Source: Ornithodoros turicata
Lineage: Eukaryota; Arthropoda; Arachnida; Ixodida; Argasidae
Length of the DNA: 64,000 nucleotides
NCBI RefSeq assembly: GCF_037126465.1
Contig: NC_088201.1
Span: 124,694,324 to 124,758,323 of the forward strand
Reading direction: 5' to 3'
This document shows, in pieces, positions 1 to 12,500 of the stretch (position 1 is its first letter; each line of letters begins with the position of its first letter). A model generated the notes under the pieces. It was given only the letters and a program-made list of their open reading frames with translations. It searched no databases and was not told the origin of the DNA. A program made the position numbers and the translations under genes.

Positions 1-7
1 GCTTACT

Positions 8-64
8 CTAACGATGTGTATTAATGTCCGTCCCAGGGTCCACGCATTCCCCAGCATAGCAGAC
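8..64 (-). CDS. Reprolysin exon H: terminal exon with stop
   Basis: 19 codons including TAG at 10-8; acceptor TTTCAG. The peptide begins [11 protein letters not shown], the standard 'K-V-C-x-x-G-x-C' end of tick reprolysins, and finishes NTHR. The 3' untranslated region lies outside the window. Confidence 0.8.
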   Translation of the reverse strand, partial: VCYAGECVDPGTDINTHR

Positions 65-3000
65 CTGAAACAGAAAACACATGCTTTTGCACATTCCTCT
101 CATGGATAAGATAACGCAGTATGACATTTTATTTAGTTTGTGTTATTATTTGTAACTTCTGATGATTGCGTAACATGTGATTCTCTCCCTCCATGCCAGG
201 TTTTACTTTGAGACCGTAGTCAACCTTTCTCTCTATTTTAGTTTTCATATCTAAAATCTCGCTCACAAGGCGGCGATGGCAATGCTGTAACGTAACAGGG
301 CACGTGCAAGAATTGAATATGAAAGAAGATTCAATAGCTCTGCTGAACGGGAAATCTGGAGTATGCTCACCAGCAGTGTTCTCGATAGTAGTCTACGTCA
401 GGTTGGTTAGATGTCTTTCTACACGCGAATGCAAGTATAACATTATACAGCACATTACAACATCCGGCCTCGGTGTCCGGCATATGTTCCACATATCTGG
501 GATATAATCTGATGATAAGGTGGATATGGCAATAAAGTTGAGGCTTCTTAAAGGAGCATTCTAGAGGCCCACAACTTTGTTTCTGTTTTTGGTCAGTATT
601 GAATGTTAGGCGGCCGAAAACAGTTTTCGCACAATTAGTGCAACCGTAGCGAAATTGGGACGCCTGCAATAGCTCCCCGAACCTCCCGCGCGCGAAACAC
701 CCTTTTTCGCCATCACGATAGGCACGTGATGAGCGCCACCACGCGCGTCACTATGTGACGTAGGTGGAAAGGACGCTCCTCATTGGACCTGGGATCACAT
801 GATCGAGGTGAGCAACATCGCGCAGGCCAGAGCGTCTGCTACCGCTTCGGAGACGCCATGCGTTCTCCGGCTACGTGATGTCCGAAACAGAGGGTTTGAA
901 GGCTGTCCACGACACAACCACGATTTTTTGGGACCGCAGACACCACGGGAAGAACGAGTGGGGCGGCCCGAAATTAGCTGCGCTTGTACAGTGAAAACCC
1001 CGTGCTTCGCGACAGCGTGCAGCCTGTCCGGCCGTTTTCACCGCGCAGTTGGTTCAGTGGCTAACAGGTGGCGCCACATTACCGCCGCCATCGCTTGCTT
1101 TCTGCTACTGTGAATTCTGAGATTGCACAGAAGCCACGGATATATTACTCTTGTGATCGTATTCTTATTGTCTCAGGCTGCATATATGCTTTGTTGTTTT
1201 TAGAAAGCGTGATATAAATCATATAAAGAATAGAAGTCAACAAGAACCAGCTCGCAATGTTCGTAGCAGACGGTTTTTCCTACGAACGAATGAGGGGTTC
1301 TCTACCACCAACGTCACAGTAGAGTGGGTGCGGTCTGCAGTTGCAGCGCTCCGGGCTGTCACCGCGGCAGCGATTTTCCAAATTAATTGCACCGTGGTGA
1401 AACAATTTTGGACAGAAATATTTTGTGGGAATGCTTTTCACATACAAGTCGACAACAGTTTTTGGCCATGTTAGATACCACTTTAATGCTCCTTTAAGCA
1501 TTTTTGCGGAGCCAGCGGAGTCAGAAGTTCAAATTTCTAATCTAATTTCACACTTCCTGTATTTACTCGCGTTGTCTGCCTTAAGTGCACGTCATGAGGC
1601 AGTATCCGTACTCTCAAAGGGCAAGCAACATAATCCTTAACCGTTTGTCGACGGGAAAGCCCCGTCGCTCAAGAATCACAGAGTGGAGGTCCAGCATCTA
1701 AAAAATGAAGGCTATATCTGTATATCTGTATGTCAATGTGTATCTGTATGTGTCTATATCTATATCTGTTACCTTCTGAGTTTTCAGTCACTCACTTCAA
1801 CTTCACACTTGCAAGTGCAGCGAAAGCGTACAAGTTCCTGCTTTGTTGCATACAAGCATTAGCACCGCTTTCTACATATCCTTGCGAGTTGACCACAATC
1901 ATAAAGTTAATGCGCTCTGAACGCCACACAACGACCTTCGTTAACTCATTTTTTTTTTATATCACCTCACAAGTTCGGAATTCATTACTGTAACCTCACA
2001 TTTAATGCCAACATACTCACCACTGTGTGCCTTATACTCTGACCATTCTCATTTCCCCGGTGTTTTCGCAACTTTTGCTATGCACCTTTTGGCTGACAAA
2101 TATGCGTTGCACATCCCTTCTCGAATGGTTATCAAAGGCCCCAAGGAAGAATAAAACCAATGAAAGCAAATGACGCTGGGGTCACCTTCTTGCTCATGTA
2201 ACACTTGAAACCGTCCAACGATTTATAGGGAATTTGCTCGTACAAAGTCCAGGCCCATCCATAGCAGCAACGAGTCACGCACTCTTCAGTTTCCCATTCC
2301 TTGGTGTTTTTGAACCAGTCCTGAAAGGACAAAGGAAAGAAATTACCAGATGTGGTAATTATATCCCGAAGATTTGGCACAAAAATTAAGTTATTTTTAA
2401 CGCCAATATTAGGCCGCAAAAAAATTCGATTTAGGGGATTTAAGTGGTGTTACAGGCACCAATCAGTTTGGAGTACGTCAGTCTGGCCCTACGGAAATCA
2501 CAGAACGCAGAATGAGTTCGATTCCTAAAAACAGAACAGCAAGTAAAATTAGGGCTCCGCTGTTTTCCTTGGAATATTATGTGGTGGTCCGTGGATGACG
2601 ATCAAGCCGCGCCTCTACTGCCGCACGCCACTGCGCCTGGCAGCCAACCCCACCGACACCGTCCTAGCGTAAGGCCACGAACATCTGACCGCTGGGACAA
2701 CCCACCATCGTCGGTCAGGACTCGTGTGGAGGAGGACCATCTCCTCTATAGGTATATGAACTTGAGGAATTACTCTTCGCACTTACGGTGGGAACACCTT
2801 CTTCAATCTCAGGGCATCCGCAAGACATGTGACGTGCGTCATCCTTGGAACGCCTTCAACAACGTAGCAGCGCGGTGCATGTATATGGTGCAGCATTCGT
2901 GCAGAGAAGTACAATGCATTTTTGTCGGCGACTCCATACGGATAAAGGGCCCTTAGAGAAGCGTTGAAAATGTACACCACTGAGTCACCATTCAAGTGGC

Positions 3001-3464
3001 CTGCTGGAAATCCAGAGCGCGGCCTGCTCGGTTCCTTCGTCTCGAGTTTTCCAGTCATCGTGTTAGCGATGTATCGACGTTAACATGAGTAAATTTGATG
3101 CAGAGAAGCCCATATGGTACGTCCTCGGATCCTAGACCGAAGGTTGCACAGCACATGTTAGTACGTAGATACAAAGTTATTCTTCTGGAGCGTCAACTCA
3201 CACGGAATTTTTGTATTCCAGCAACCAACAACATTATTTCCAGAATTTGTTCGGAATTCCTTTAAGAACTGGGGTTTCGTGTCTGATGATTGAATATAAG
3301 TCGATACAAGTGGTATGCACAAATCAGCGTGTAGTGTGTTTTGGGTTTATGTACAGGGCATCGTTAATAAAGCTCTGAAGGGACGTCGACGAAAAAGCTG
3401 AAGCATAACTGTATGTACATGCGGACAGCCGTCGCCCCATGCTGGTTATACGTTTCTCGCATGG

Positions 3465-3501
<37 letters not shown>

Positions 3502-6500
3502 CAATTACCAATAAATCGAATAACGCTGTGCAGCAAGGCACCTGTAGTCCTTACGCGTACGGCTTCGAGGAGAAGACGTTTGTTGCACTTTCTTTCTGCA
3601 CGCAAAGCTGACAGAATGCCACTTCGTCATCGGTAATGAAACAGCCAAAGCTCTTGTGGGGCCCGTGCACGACAATGACGTCGACGCTCCACAACTACCG
3701 CGCTGCATGGCACAAGTCAATCAGTTCCATGGACACCGTCCCGTGAAGCCACGGGTGAGAAGCTCCCCGCACATCTAGCGCTCCGGGACATTTCATCATT
3801 GTCGCCATCTCCACCATCTCCTCAGCATTTGGTGACACGGACAATGAAAACCACATTTTGGTAAACAATTCGGCCATTCACCATCCCAAATTTTACATCG
3901 ACTGCACGATCATCCACGGACTACTCCGAAAGCCACCACGGGTGGTTCCTGCGCCGTTCCTGGTCCGTGCCTCGTTCTTCCGATGAATCGCTAGGCGACG
4001 ACGCTCAGCGCTCACTTAAAGGAGCAGTAAAGTGGTATCTAACATGGCCAAAAACTGCTGCCATCTTGTAAAGCAGTATGTGAAAAGCATTCCCACAAAA
4101 TATTTCTGTCCAAAGTTGTTTCACCACGGTGCAATTAATTTGAAAAATCGCTGCCGCGGTGACAGGCCGGAGCGCTCCAACTGCAGACCACGCCCACTCT
4201 ACTGTGTGACGTTGGTGGTAGAGAGCCCCTCATTCGTTCGTAGGAAAAACCGTCTGCTACGAACATTGCGAGCTGTTTCTTGTTGACTTCTCTTCTTTAT
4301 ATGATTTATATCACATTTTCTAAAAAGAACAAAGCATATATGCAGCCTGAGAAATAAGATTACGATCACAAGAGTAATATATCCGTGGCTTCTGTGCAAT
4401 CTCAGAATTCACAGTAGCAGAAAGCAAGCGACGGCGGCGGTATTGTGGCGCCACCTGTTAGCCACTGAACCAACTGTGAGGTGAAAACTGTCGGACAGGC
4501 TGCACACTGTCTGGAAGCACACTGTCTGGAAGCACGGGGTTTTCGCTGTACAAGCGCAGTTAATTTCGGGCTGCACCACTCGTTCTTCCCGTGGTGTCTG
4601 CGGTCCCAAAAAATCGTGGTTGTGTCGTGGACAGCCTTCAAACCCTCTGTTTCGGACATCACGTAGCCGGAGAACGCATGGCGTCTCTGAAGCGGTAGCA
4701 GACGATCCGGCCTGCGCGATGTTGCTCACCGCGATCATGTGAGCCCAGGTCCAATGAGGAGCGTCCGCAACACTTGCGTCACATAGTGACGCGCGTGGTG
4801 GCGCTCATCACGTGCCTATCGTGAAGGCGAAGGAGGGTGTTTCGCGCACGGGAGGTTCGGGGAGCTATTGCAGGCGTCCCAATTTCGCTACGGTTGCACT
4901 AATTGTGGGAAAACTGTTTTCGGTCGCCTAACATTCCATACTGACCAAAAACAGAAACAAAGTTGTGGGCCTCTAGACTGCTCCTTTAAAGGGACGTTCG
5001 CTTGCGAGTAATCCGCCCGTGGAGTGAAGCGACGTGTCGAGAAGCTCCCCAGCACATCCGGCACTTCCAGACATTCCATCATTGCCGACCAGGAGCCATG
5101 TAGGGGAACACCATCTCCTCTACACTCTCTATCCAATAAATCAATGAGGTGTAGTTTGTCCGACATTGTTTGCGGCGTGTCGCAGTTGAGTAACAGCTAA
5201 GAAAATCTTTTTTTTTTTCGAGTGTATGAGGAGTTGTGTCTGCTTGTAAGCGAAGGTGGTGCTTGACTGAAGAGTAGAGTAGTAATACTGCTTATTTAGC
5301 GTTACCAATAATGTAAATCGAAATATAATTACAAGGAGCTAGGTCTTTTACCTTTTCTCCGTCACGACCGAAAGACGTAGCATGTACCGATGAAGACAAA
5401 ATTTAGGATGCAGATGATGAGTACTTTAGTGGGCACTGCCTGCTACTTTCTACAATACTTGTACTATGGCGGTTGATGCCTCATAGCTGACACTGAAACC
5501 CCGCAGGAATGATTCCATGTTAGAGAGCAAAGAAACATTTGGCTGCAGCTCAGGAGAAGGCAGTAAGTGACGAGTTCAAAATATCACGAAAAAACAACCC
5601 GCTTTCTGGACCAGGTTTCTTGGAGAGCAGTACATCTTCGTACAGCAGTATACACCTGTAGATCGAACAAACATCATCGGTCACATTCTAGCAAATTTTA
5701 TTTTTTTCAGAGATTTCAGCGCCTTTTATCGTCTGACGTACTGCAGCAATCCAAATCTTCCTTACCGCCCCCCCCCCCCCCCCTATACTCAGCATTTCTT
5801 GGTAGGGCTTTCAAATACTTTTCTATCACCTGCATTCTTATAAGCGTTGGAATATTTCTTACGTCACAAATGTGGATATTGGCTTTGTCCGCAAATGGCA
5901 TGACGGCTCTACAGAACACATTTCGGTCGACGTTCGTCCCAGGTAAGTCCTTATCGAGGATCTCCAATGGGGCCTCGTAAGCATTCCCAAAGCATCCTCG
6001 TTCATCACTTTCGTCGCTGTTCTGCAATGGGTTATCGCGCTTAAACTGTATGTCCTCTTGCAAACGTTTCCTGCAACAAAAATTACATTGTAGGATGAGG
6101 ATGCGATGTTTCTCAATCATGTGTCATTATGATTTTGTTATGTACTGTTTACCAAGAAGTACAGAGAATGCAAGCATGAAAGATAGGTAGTAAAAACAGC
6201 TAAAACATGGTACAACGACGTGACCTTCTATTCTGCAGCCATTAAGCTAAATACACGTGCGAACATTTAAGACATTTTAGAATTGTTTCATGCGTTTATA
6301 TTCGCGAATGCAATGAATGTACACGTGGCACCTCGAAATTCCAAGATGGCGGACGAGTCCAGGTTTCCCTAGGAAAGCGAGCGTAGGGACTGTGGTGTCG
6401 ACCGGATCATGTTAATTTCTTTCAGTTTTTAATATGCACATATTAATATGCTTCATGAAAATGTGATTAATTTTGTGTGCTGGTCATCCCATGCTGTGCA

Positions 6501-9500
6501 GCTCAACTCAGAGAACTATGCAAAACATTTCCGTCGTCGGAGTTTGTTTAGAAACGACGGGAGTCGATCAAACGGAGGAGGCGTCTTAAAATCGAAGAAG
6601 GCAAAGCAGAGAATATTTGCTTAAGAAGAGTGACATAGCATGTGTTACGGAATTTGGATTAGTAGTATGCAAGTAATGCCATTTTTGAGTTTCTCCACCA
6701 ATAGCCCCGTAGCATGTGAGCATTGTAAGCGAACAACAGCTCCGGTCGACGTAGCGTCTCTAGGGATTAGATAGCTTTCGTCGAAACTTTGAGACGCAAG
6801 TAATCATAAAAAAATGTATTGCACAAGTCAGCGTTCACATGGGCATTTGCAAGAGCTCAAGAGAACACTTCTTTGTTTGGTGTGGTGATGACAAAACGCC
6901 CTCATGTGCTGTAAGCCCGGTGTTTGCACAACTCTGTAACTGTATGTCAAAGGTATACGTGAACAATACATAATTTGAAAACCCTTGGCGCACACGTATA
7001 TGTCTGACACTTTGTCCTGGCTTAACACGCATACACGTGCAATTATTTAACATATACGCTGCGCGGCGAACATCTGAGCGCTACAGGCGAGATGCTCTGG
7101 CAAAGTGAAGTATTCTTTTTCTGCACTGCTCTTGGCACTCACGTACAACTTGGTGTGATATTTTAATCTTTGCCAGTCATTCGTTGATACTTGTGCGGCA
7201 TCAGACAGAAGCGTTCTCTGTTCATATGAACCCCGCAGGTCATCCATAGTGGATGCTTGTCTACGCCGCTTTAGTACGGTGATATCGTCTACTTTGCGTG
7301 AGGTCTGAAAATGCGTACACGTTAGCGCGACGAAGAAATGCCGGTTACTTGTTTTGTATTACTAATATTAACATTTAAAAAAAAACGTGGTGACAGAGTT
7401 CATCAGGAAACTCGGGCGATGGGTCAACAGATGAGTCTTGCGCTCCGTTCTTCTTGATTCCGAAATTATTAAAAGAAAACGTGGGGTATTTCCAACAGGC
7501 TGAGAAGAAATTAGTATTGAAACATTCGTCTTTTTGATTTCGATACGTTCTTTGTTCTGTCCATAAGCAACAGAAATCTTTCTTTCAAGTTTCTTTTTTT
7601 TTTTCTAAATCGCCATTAGGTGTCCACGGCTTCGCTGGAGTCGCGAATATGCTCCAGTATTTTACCGTAATTTAGGCTTCCTCAGGAACACTTACTCAAG
7701 AGTCTCCCTCATCCCGCTTTTGCTGCACTCAGAAAACTTGTATGAATTGGAGCCAAGGTGCATGTAATTCCCCATGACAAAGCCATCTTCCCACTTGCAG
7801 TCAGTATCATTAGTGTCCCAGGGAGCTCCCAACCTGCACGAGTAAGCAATGAATTACACTAAAATGCAAAACAAGTTTCGCTGAATGAAGTGCAATGGAA
7901 GTCGTGAGGATAATATAATCGTTATTAATGATATCAAATGGACACTGAAATGCAAATGCAATCCCTCACAGCAATGCAAAAGGAACGGGACTCCTCCGAT
8001 GAGTCGTTCACATTGTATGCGTGAACGAAACCGCAATTGGGGTAAGGTTGAGCAGGATGAAAGAGAAATTTGCAGTTGAATATGTACTTTTTTTTGCAAA
8101 AAACTATCAATAGCCGCATTCTCAGGGAGCTTCAGGCCTGTAAACATAGAACTGACGTAGCCGGAGTAAGGTAAACACAGAACAAGAAATTCAAAATTCA
8201 CAGATTGTCTCATCTTGCCCCGACCCTCGTGACAAGACGAGACACGCCGTGGTAATGAACTATGCAAATTAGTTTTTAAAATTCAATCAGACAAAGTAAA
8301 GCCTGTGGGCCCCTATACAATCCTCGTGAGCCCACAACCCACATGCTATGCAATGAAACCACACAGAACCAGGTGGTATTTTGCTGCACCCTCCTTTGGC
8401 ACCGCCAGTCTGATGTGTCACTACACGCTCGCTTTTGCGTGCGATTCTGCTTTGCTGGAAATTTCCTAGGAAAGAGGAAATTTTTTTCGAAAATCAAGCA
8501 GCTCTCCTGTGCATTAAAAACATGGGCATCCGCGGTTCCCTTGCCTCAGTGGTGATAGCCATCCTGTGCGCCCTGAAGTCCCTACAAGATCGCTCCCACT
8601 ACGTTGCCTTTCAGTGGGTTCTAGGGCATTGCGGAATAACTGGGAACCACGAGGCCGACGCTGCCGCTGCACACCAACAACGACCTTCTATGCCCATTAT
8701 ACTCTCGAGAGGAGACAGAAGATCCCTCCTCAGGCATTTGTCCGATTCCTGGTCTACCCTACAGTGGCAACACGACATTCCAACTACCGTATTTTCACGC
8801 GTATTAGCCCCACCGCAGATAAGCCGCAGGACTCGTTTTTAGATACATTTTGAAAATGTTTTTGCAGATAAGCCGCACTCGCAGATAAGCCGCGGGTAAT
8901 ACGACGCGACTGCTTTGTGCGCTAAACCAGTGATGCACAAACAAAATCAATAGAGACTCTCAACGCTCGTCGACGGCGTGCTCCCTGCCAGCTGCCCTGT
9001 TCCCGTACTGGTCCGCAACGTCGACGACTTTTAGTTTGAAGCCGCTGTCGTAGCTGTGCCTCCGCGTTGGAGCCATGCCTTACCTCTAACTGCCGTGCCC
9101 GTGTCCACGAATGCTGCTGATCAGGTCAAATGAGAACTGACGCTTAGCTGACCACGTTTTATCCCGATGTCAGGTGTATTGAACCCTTCCTGCCGACAAA
9201 CGAGACTGTGGGGAAGGCCATAAACCCTGTGGTCCACATTCCGGTGTCGGCATGATGAATAACAAAGGAGGTCAGTTCTAGAGTTCTACTAAGATCGCAT
9301 TGTGCCCTTGTTGCTTCCTCGTCCTCTGAAGTCACTCATCCACAGGCTACGTCTGAATGTGGCCTTCACTCCGTCCTATCGATACCGGCTAGGCTGTGAG
9401 CCTAGCCCTATGTGCAACGAGTGTGGCGTACTTGCCAACGTTAAGCATATACTCCTCCGCTGCCGGACCTATGTCAACGAGGCGTAAACTGCAGTCACAG

Positions 9501-12500
9501 CTTGCCACCCTTGGCTGCCGCCCCTTCAACTTGTCGACCATCCTCGGCCCTTGGGACACCGCGGCCGACTCCAGGGCGGCCTTACGTCACGTGGTTGACT
9601 TCTTTGAGGCGACAGGCCTAAAGGACTCATTATGACCCCAGCAGCGCCCTCGGACATTCCCACCATCACGATCACGTCCAGCATCGTCATCGCCACTTCC
9701 ATCATTCCGGTCATCTCTCATCGTCATCACTCATCATTGTCACCACTCATATTAGACCCCTAGCTATGGGGTAGCGTTCCACTCCTAGAGTGGAAAACCT
9801 CCCCACTTCATCATCACAATATACATGTTGTTGTTGTTCGAAAATTATAAGAGAATACGCAATAAGAAATATCTGAGGGACAAGCATAAAGAGCCACCTT
9901 GCAAGTGACTTATGCATTTCTGAATTACATTAAACTTAAATTGCATTCAATTTAAATTACATTAAATTGTCGCACCTTGCGACGTGCATGTCATCGGATG
10001 AATTAATTTTTCTCTTCAACACCGGAAAACCAAGAATGCCAATATTCTGCACGTACCTAAATGAATGAATAAAGAAATCGCATGTGAACTTCCATCGACA
10101 GAAAAAGTAGCGAAACGCTGTTCCACAGATTACAAGACAAAGGACTACAGAAACTCGTACCTTTTTAGCGGGTCTTTACATTTCAGGCAGAAGTAACCGA
10201 TTTTTTTTCTCTCTCTCCCTTCAACGCATACAACAATACGTACAATTCTCACGTGCAATAAAGCGGACATGCAGAGCAACCTACGAGTAAAGTTTCAAGC
10301 AAATGGGGCAACGCGTGTGTGAGACATGTGGCGGCGAGCGAAAAATGTCGCGTTTTGCCCCGTGTCTCATCTTGCCCCACCTTACCATACGTTTCCCCTG
10401 TTGTCTTCTTCTTATGAAGGGCGCCCAAGTGGCCCTTCTTCTCAACTGATTTTGCCAGTCATCGCATGAGATAGTTTGAGGAGACCAATCACATACTTCT
10501 TGAGAAGGAGGGCGAAAAGGAAATGCGTAAATTGTCGGTTCGTTCGCGAATACATCAGGAATGACGCGCCGGACGAGACCCGTTTCTTTTGTATTACTGT
10601 CCAGGTTGCTGCTTTGTATTGCTATTCAGCTTTCATTCTGCAATTACATTTTTGCACTCTAAACATTTCAATTATACGCGTTCTGTAATTCTATTTTTGC
10701 ACTATTTTTGCCACTTGAAGGGTGTCAGTGAGAGGCACCTTCCACGCCTGCTCGACGAGCAGCCTTGATTCTTGTAATATTCATGTAAACCGGTTGTACG
10801 CTTATGTGCGGCTAGGCGCCTCTATCTGAGTACCGTATCGAAATTTTCGCTTGTACAACTATCTACTATTGTATTGTGTATTGGGCAATGATATAAAATG
10901 CGTGAATATTATATCCTTGTAGCTCGCAAAAGGTTTAGTTGTTTTGTCTCCTGTGACTTACGCTAGATTCAACGGAAGTGCTCTCACATGTTTGCAATCA
11001 GCCGTACCGCTGGCTCTATACCGCGGTAGAACTTGCCATCATCCAAACCCAAGGCATAGTTGTAATCTGTGCAAACTCCTCCTTCATAAGTCATTCCAGG
11101 AACTGTAAGAAAGAGTATTTACAGTAAGAGTAGTAACAGAGAGAAAGTATATATCCTGTGAGAACACGGAAAATTACCACTTACCTTCAGCGGTAAATCA
11201 GTGTGTGTAAAAAAAAAAAAAAGAAGAAAACACTGAGGTGAACCCCATATTTTTTTTTCTTTCACTGCGGCGTGTTCCGCATCGAATAAAATCAGCTTCT
11301 GGGAAAGAACGGCGCCTACGGAGCCTATCGGAGAACGAGGGAACGTCGTCACGTAAAGTGGTCCCCTGGCACGTGACTCGTTCAGTTGAAGCAGGTGTAC
11401 GCAGTGCGTGAGCCGAGAACAAAGAATAAAGACAGGGGACTTCCCTACGGCACATGAGGATCGTCGCGGCGTTGCGCGGCTGCTTTCTCAGGCTGTTTTT
11501 GGAAGGTGGAAGATTGGCCTAGTTGGTCATAACTGAGGAGCGCAAACAGACGAGGACACCGCACAGACATGGACGAACGCCATGTCCTGCTCGTCTCTGT
11601 CTGTTCTGTGTCCTCGTCTGTTTGTGCTGCTCAGTTACGTCTTTTTGTAAATTTCACTGCGCAGTTATAGCGCACGGCAAAGCGAAAATATTTTGCATTC
11701 GGGCTCCTGATGGACAGTTTGACGAACGAGACAAGGTTTCCAGTCATGTTAAATGTCACCTCATTGCTCTTTTAAAGTACTACAACGAACTAAAAATATA
11801 TTTATTTATTTCATTTCGTATTATATATCATTCTCATTGAAACGACGAATTTCCGGATTCAGCACTTAATTTTGTGACACTTCCTGTTTACACAGAGAAG
11901 CAATCTTGGGAGAAGACAGTGTGACACATGTGGATTGCAATGAAATCAATTTGGCGCGATCCTGAAGGTATGATATTTTGTCATTCGTGGTACATTAGGG
12001 ATACGCCTGTAGTTTTAGTCAACGTGAAAACGTCGCGTCTCAACCAGACGCATTGTATATGTATATAGCGGATGGCACGCTCCAATTTTGCCATATTTGT
12101 ACACCTGTACGCATTCTTATTTCCCGTACTACGGTCTACGCCTGTTCCTGCGCGTCGCACGGGGAGCGCGCAAACATATTATTCGATAGTCTACGGCGTA
12201 CACCTGCTGGGTGCGCTAGAAAACGTGCGCTAGAAAAGAACGCGCCCGTCGCACTGTTGTCGGGGGAACGCTCGATGCGCTTCAGGGCTTATGCAACATT
12301 TCCAACCTTGAACATCGCGAAACGCGTTAATGAACGGCGCCACACAGATGGATTTGTTCGTTAGCTTTTTAAAATCTGAAGTTTCCAAAAACCTCCATGG
12401 GAGCGGGATGCTACCAAATTGCGGGAGTCTTACACTCTTAAAAATGAACTTCGCCACACAGCAATCTCCGGGCCAGTCATTATCCAGAATTATAACGTTC

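Noticed and set aside
7146..7305. Exon-like block on the minus strand (acceptor TTTTCAG, donor GTGAGT, open for 53 codons)
   Set aside because: The flanking reprolysin exons join in phase without it. In the phase they impose it hits a stop after a few codons, and it has no Cys or family motif.
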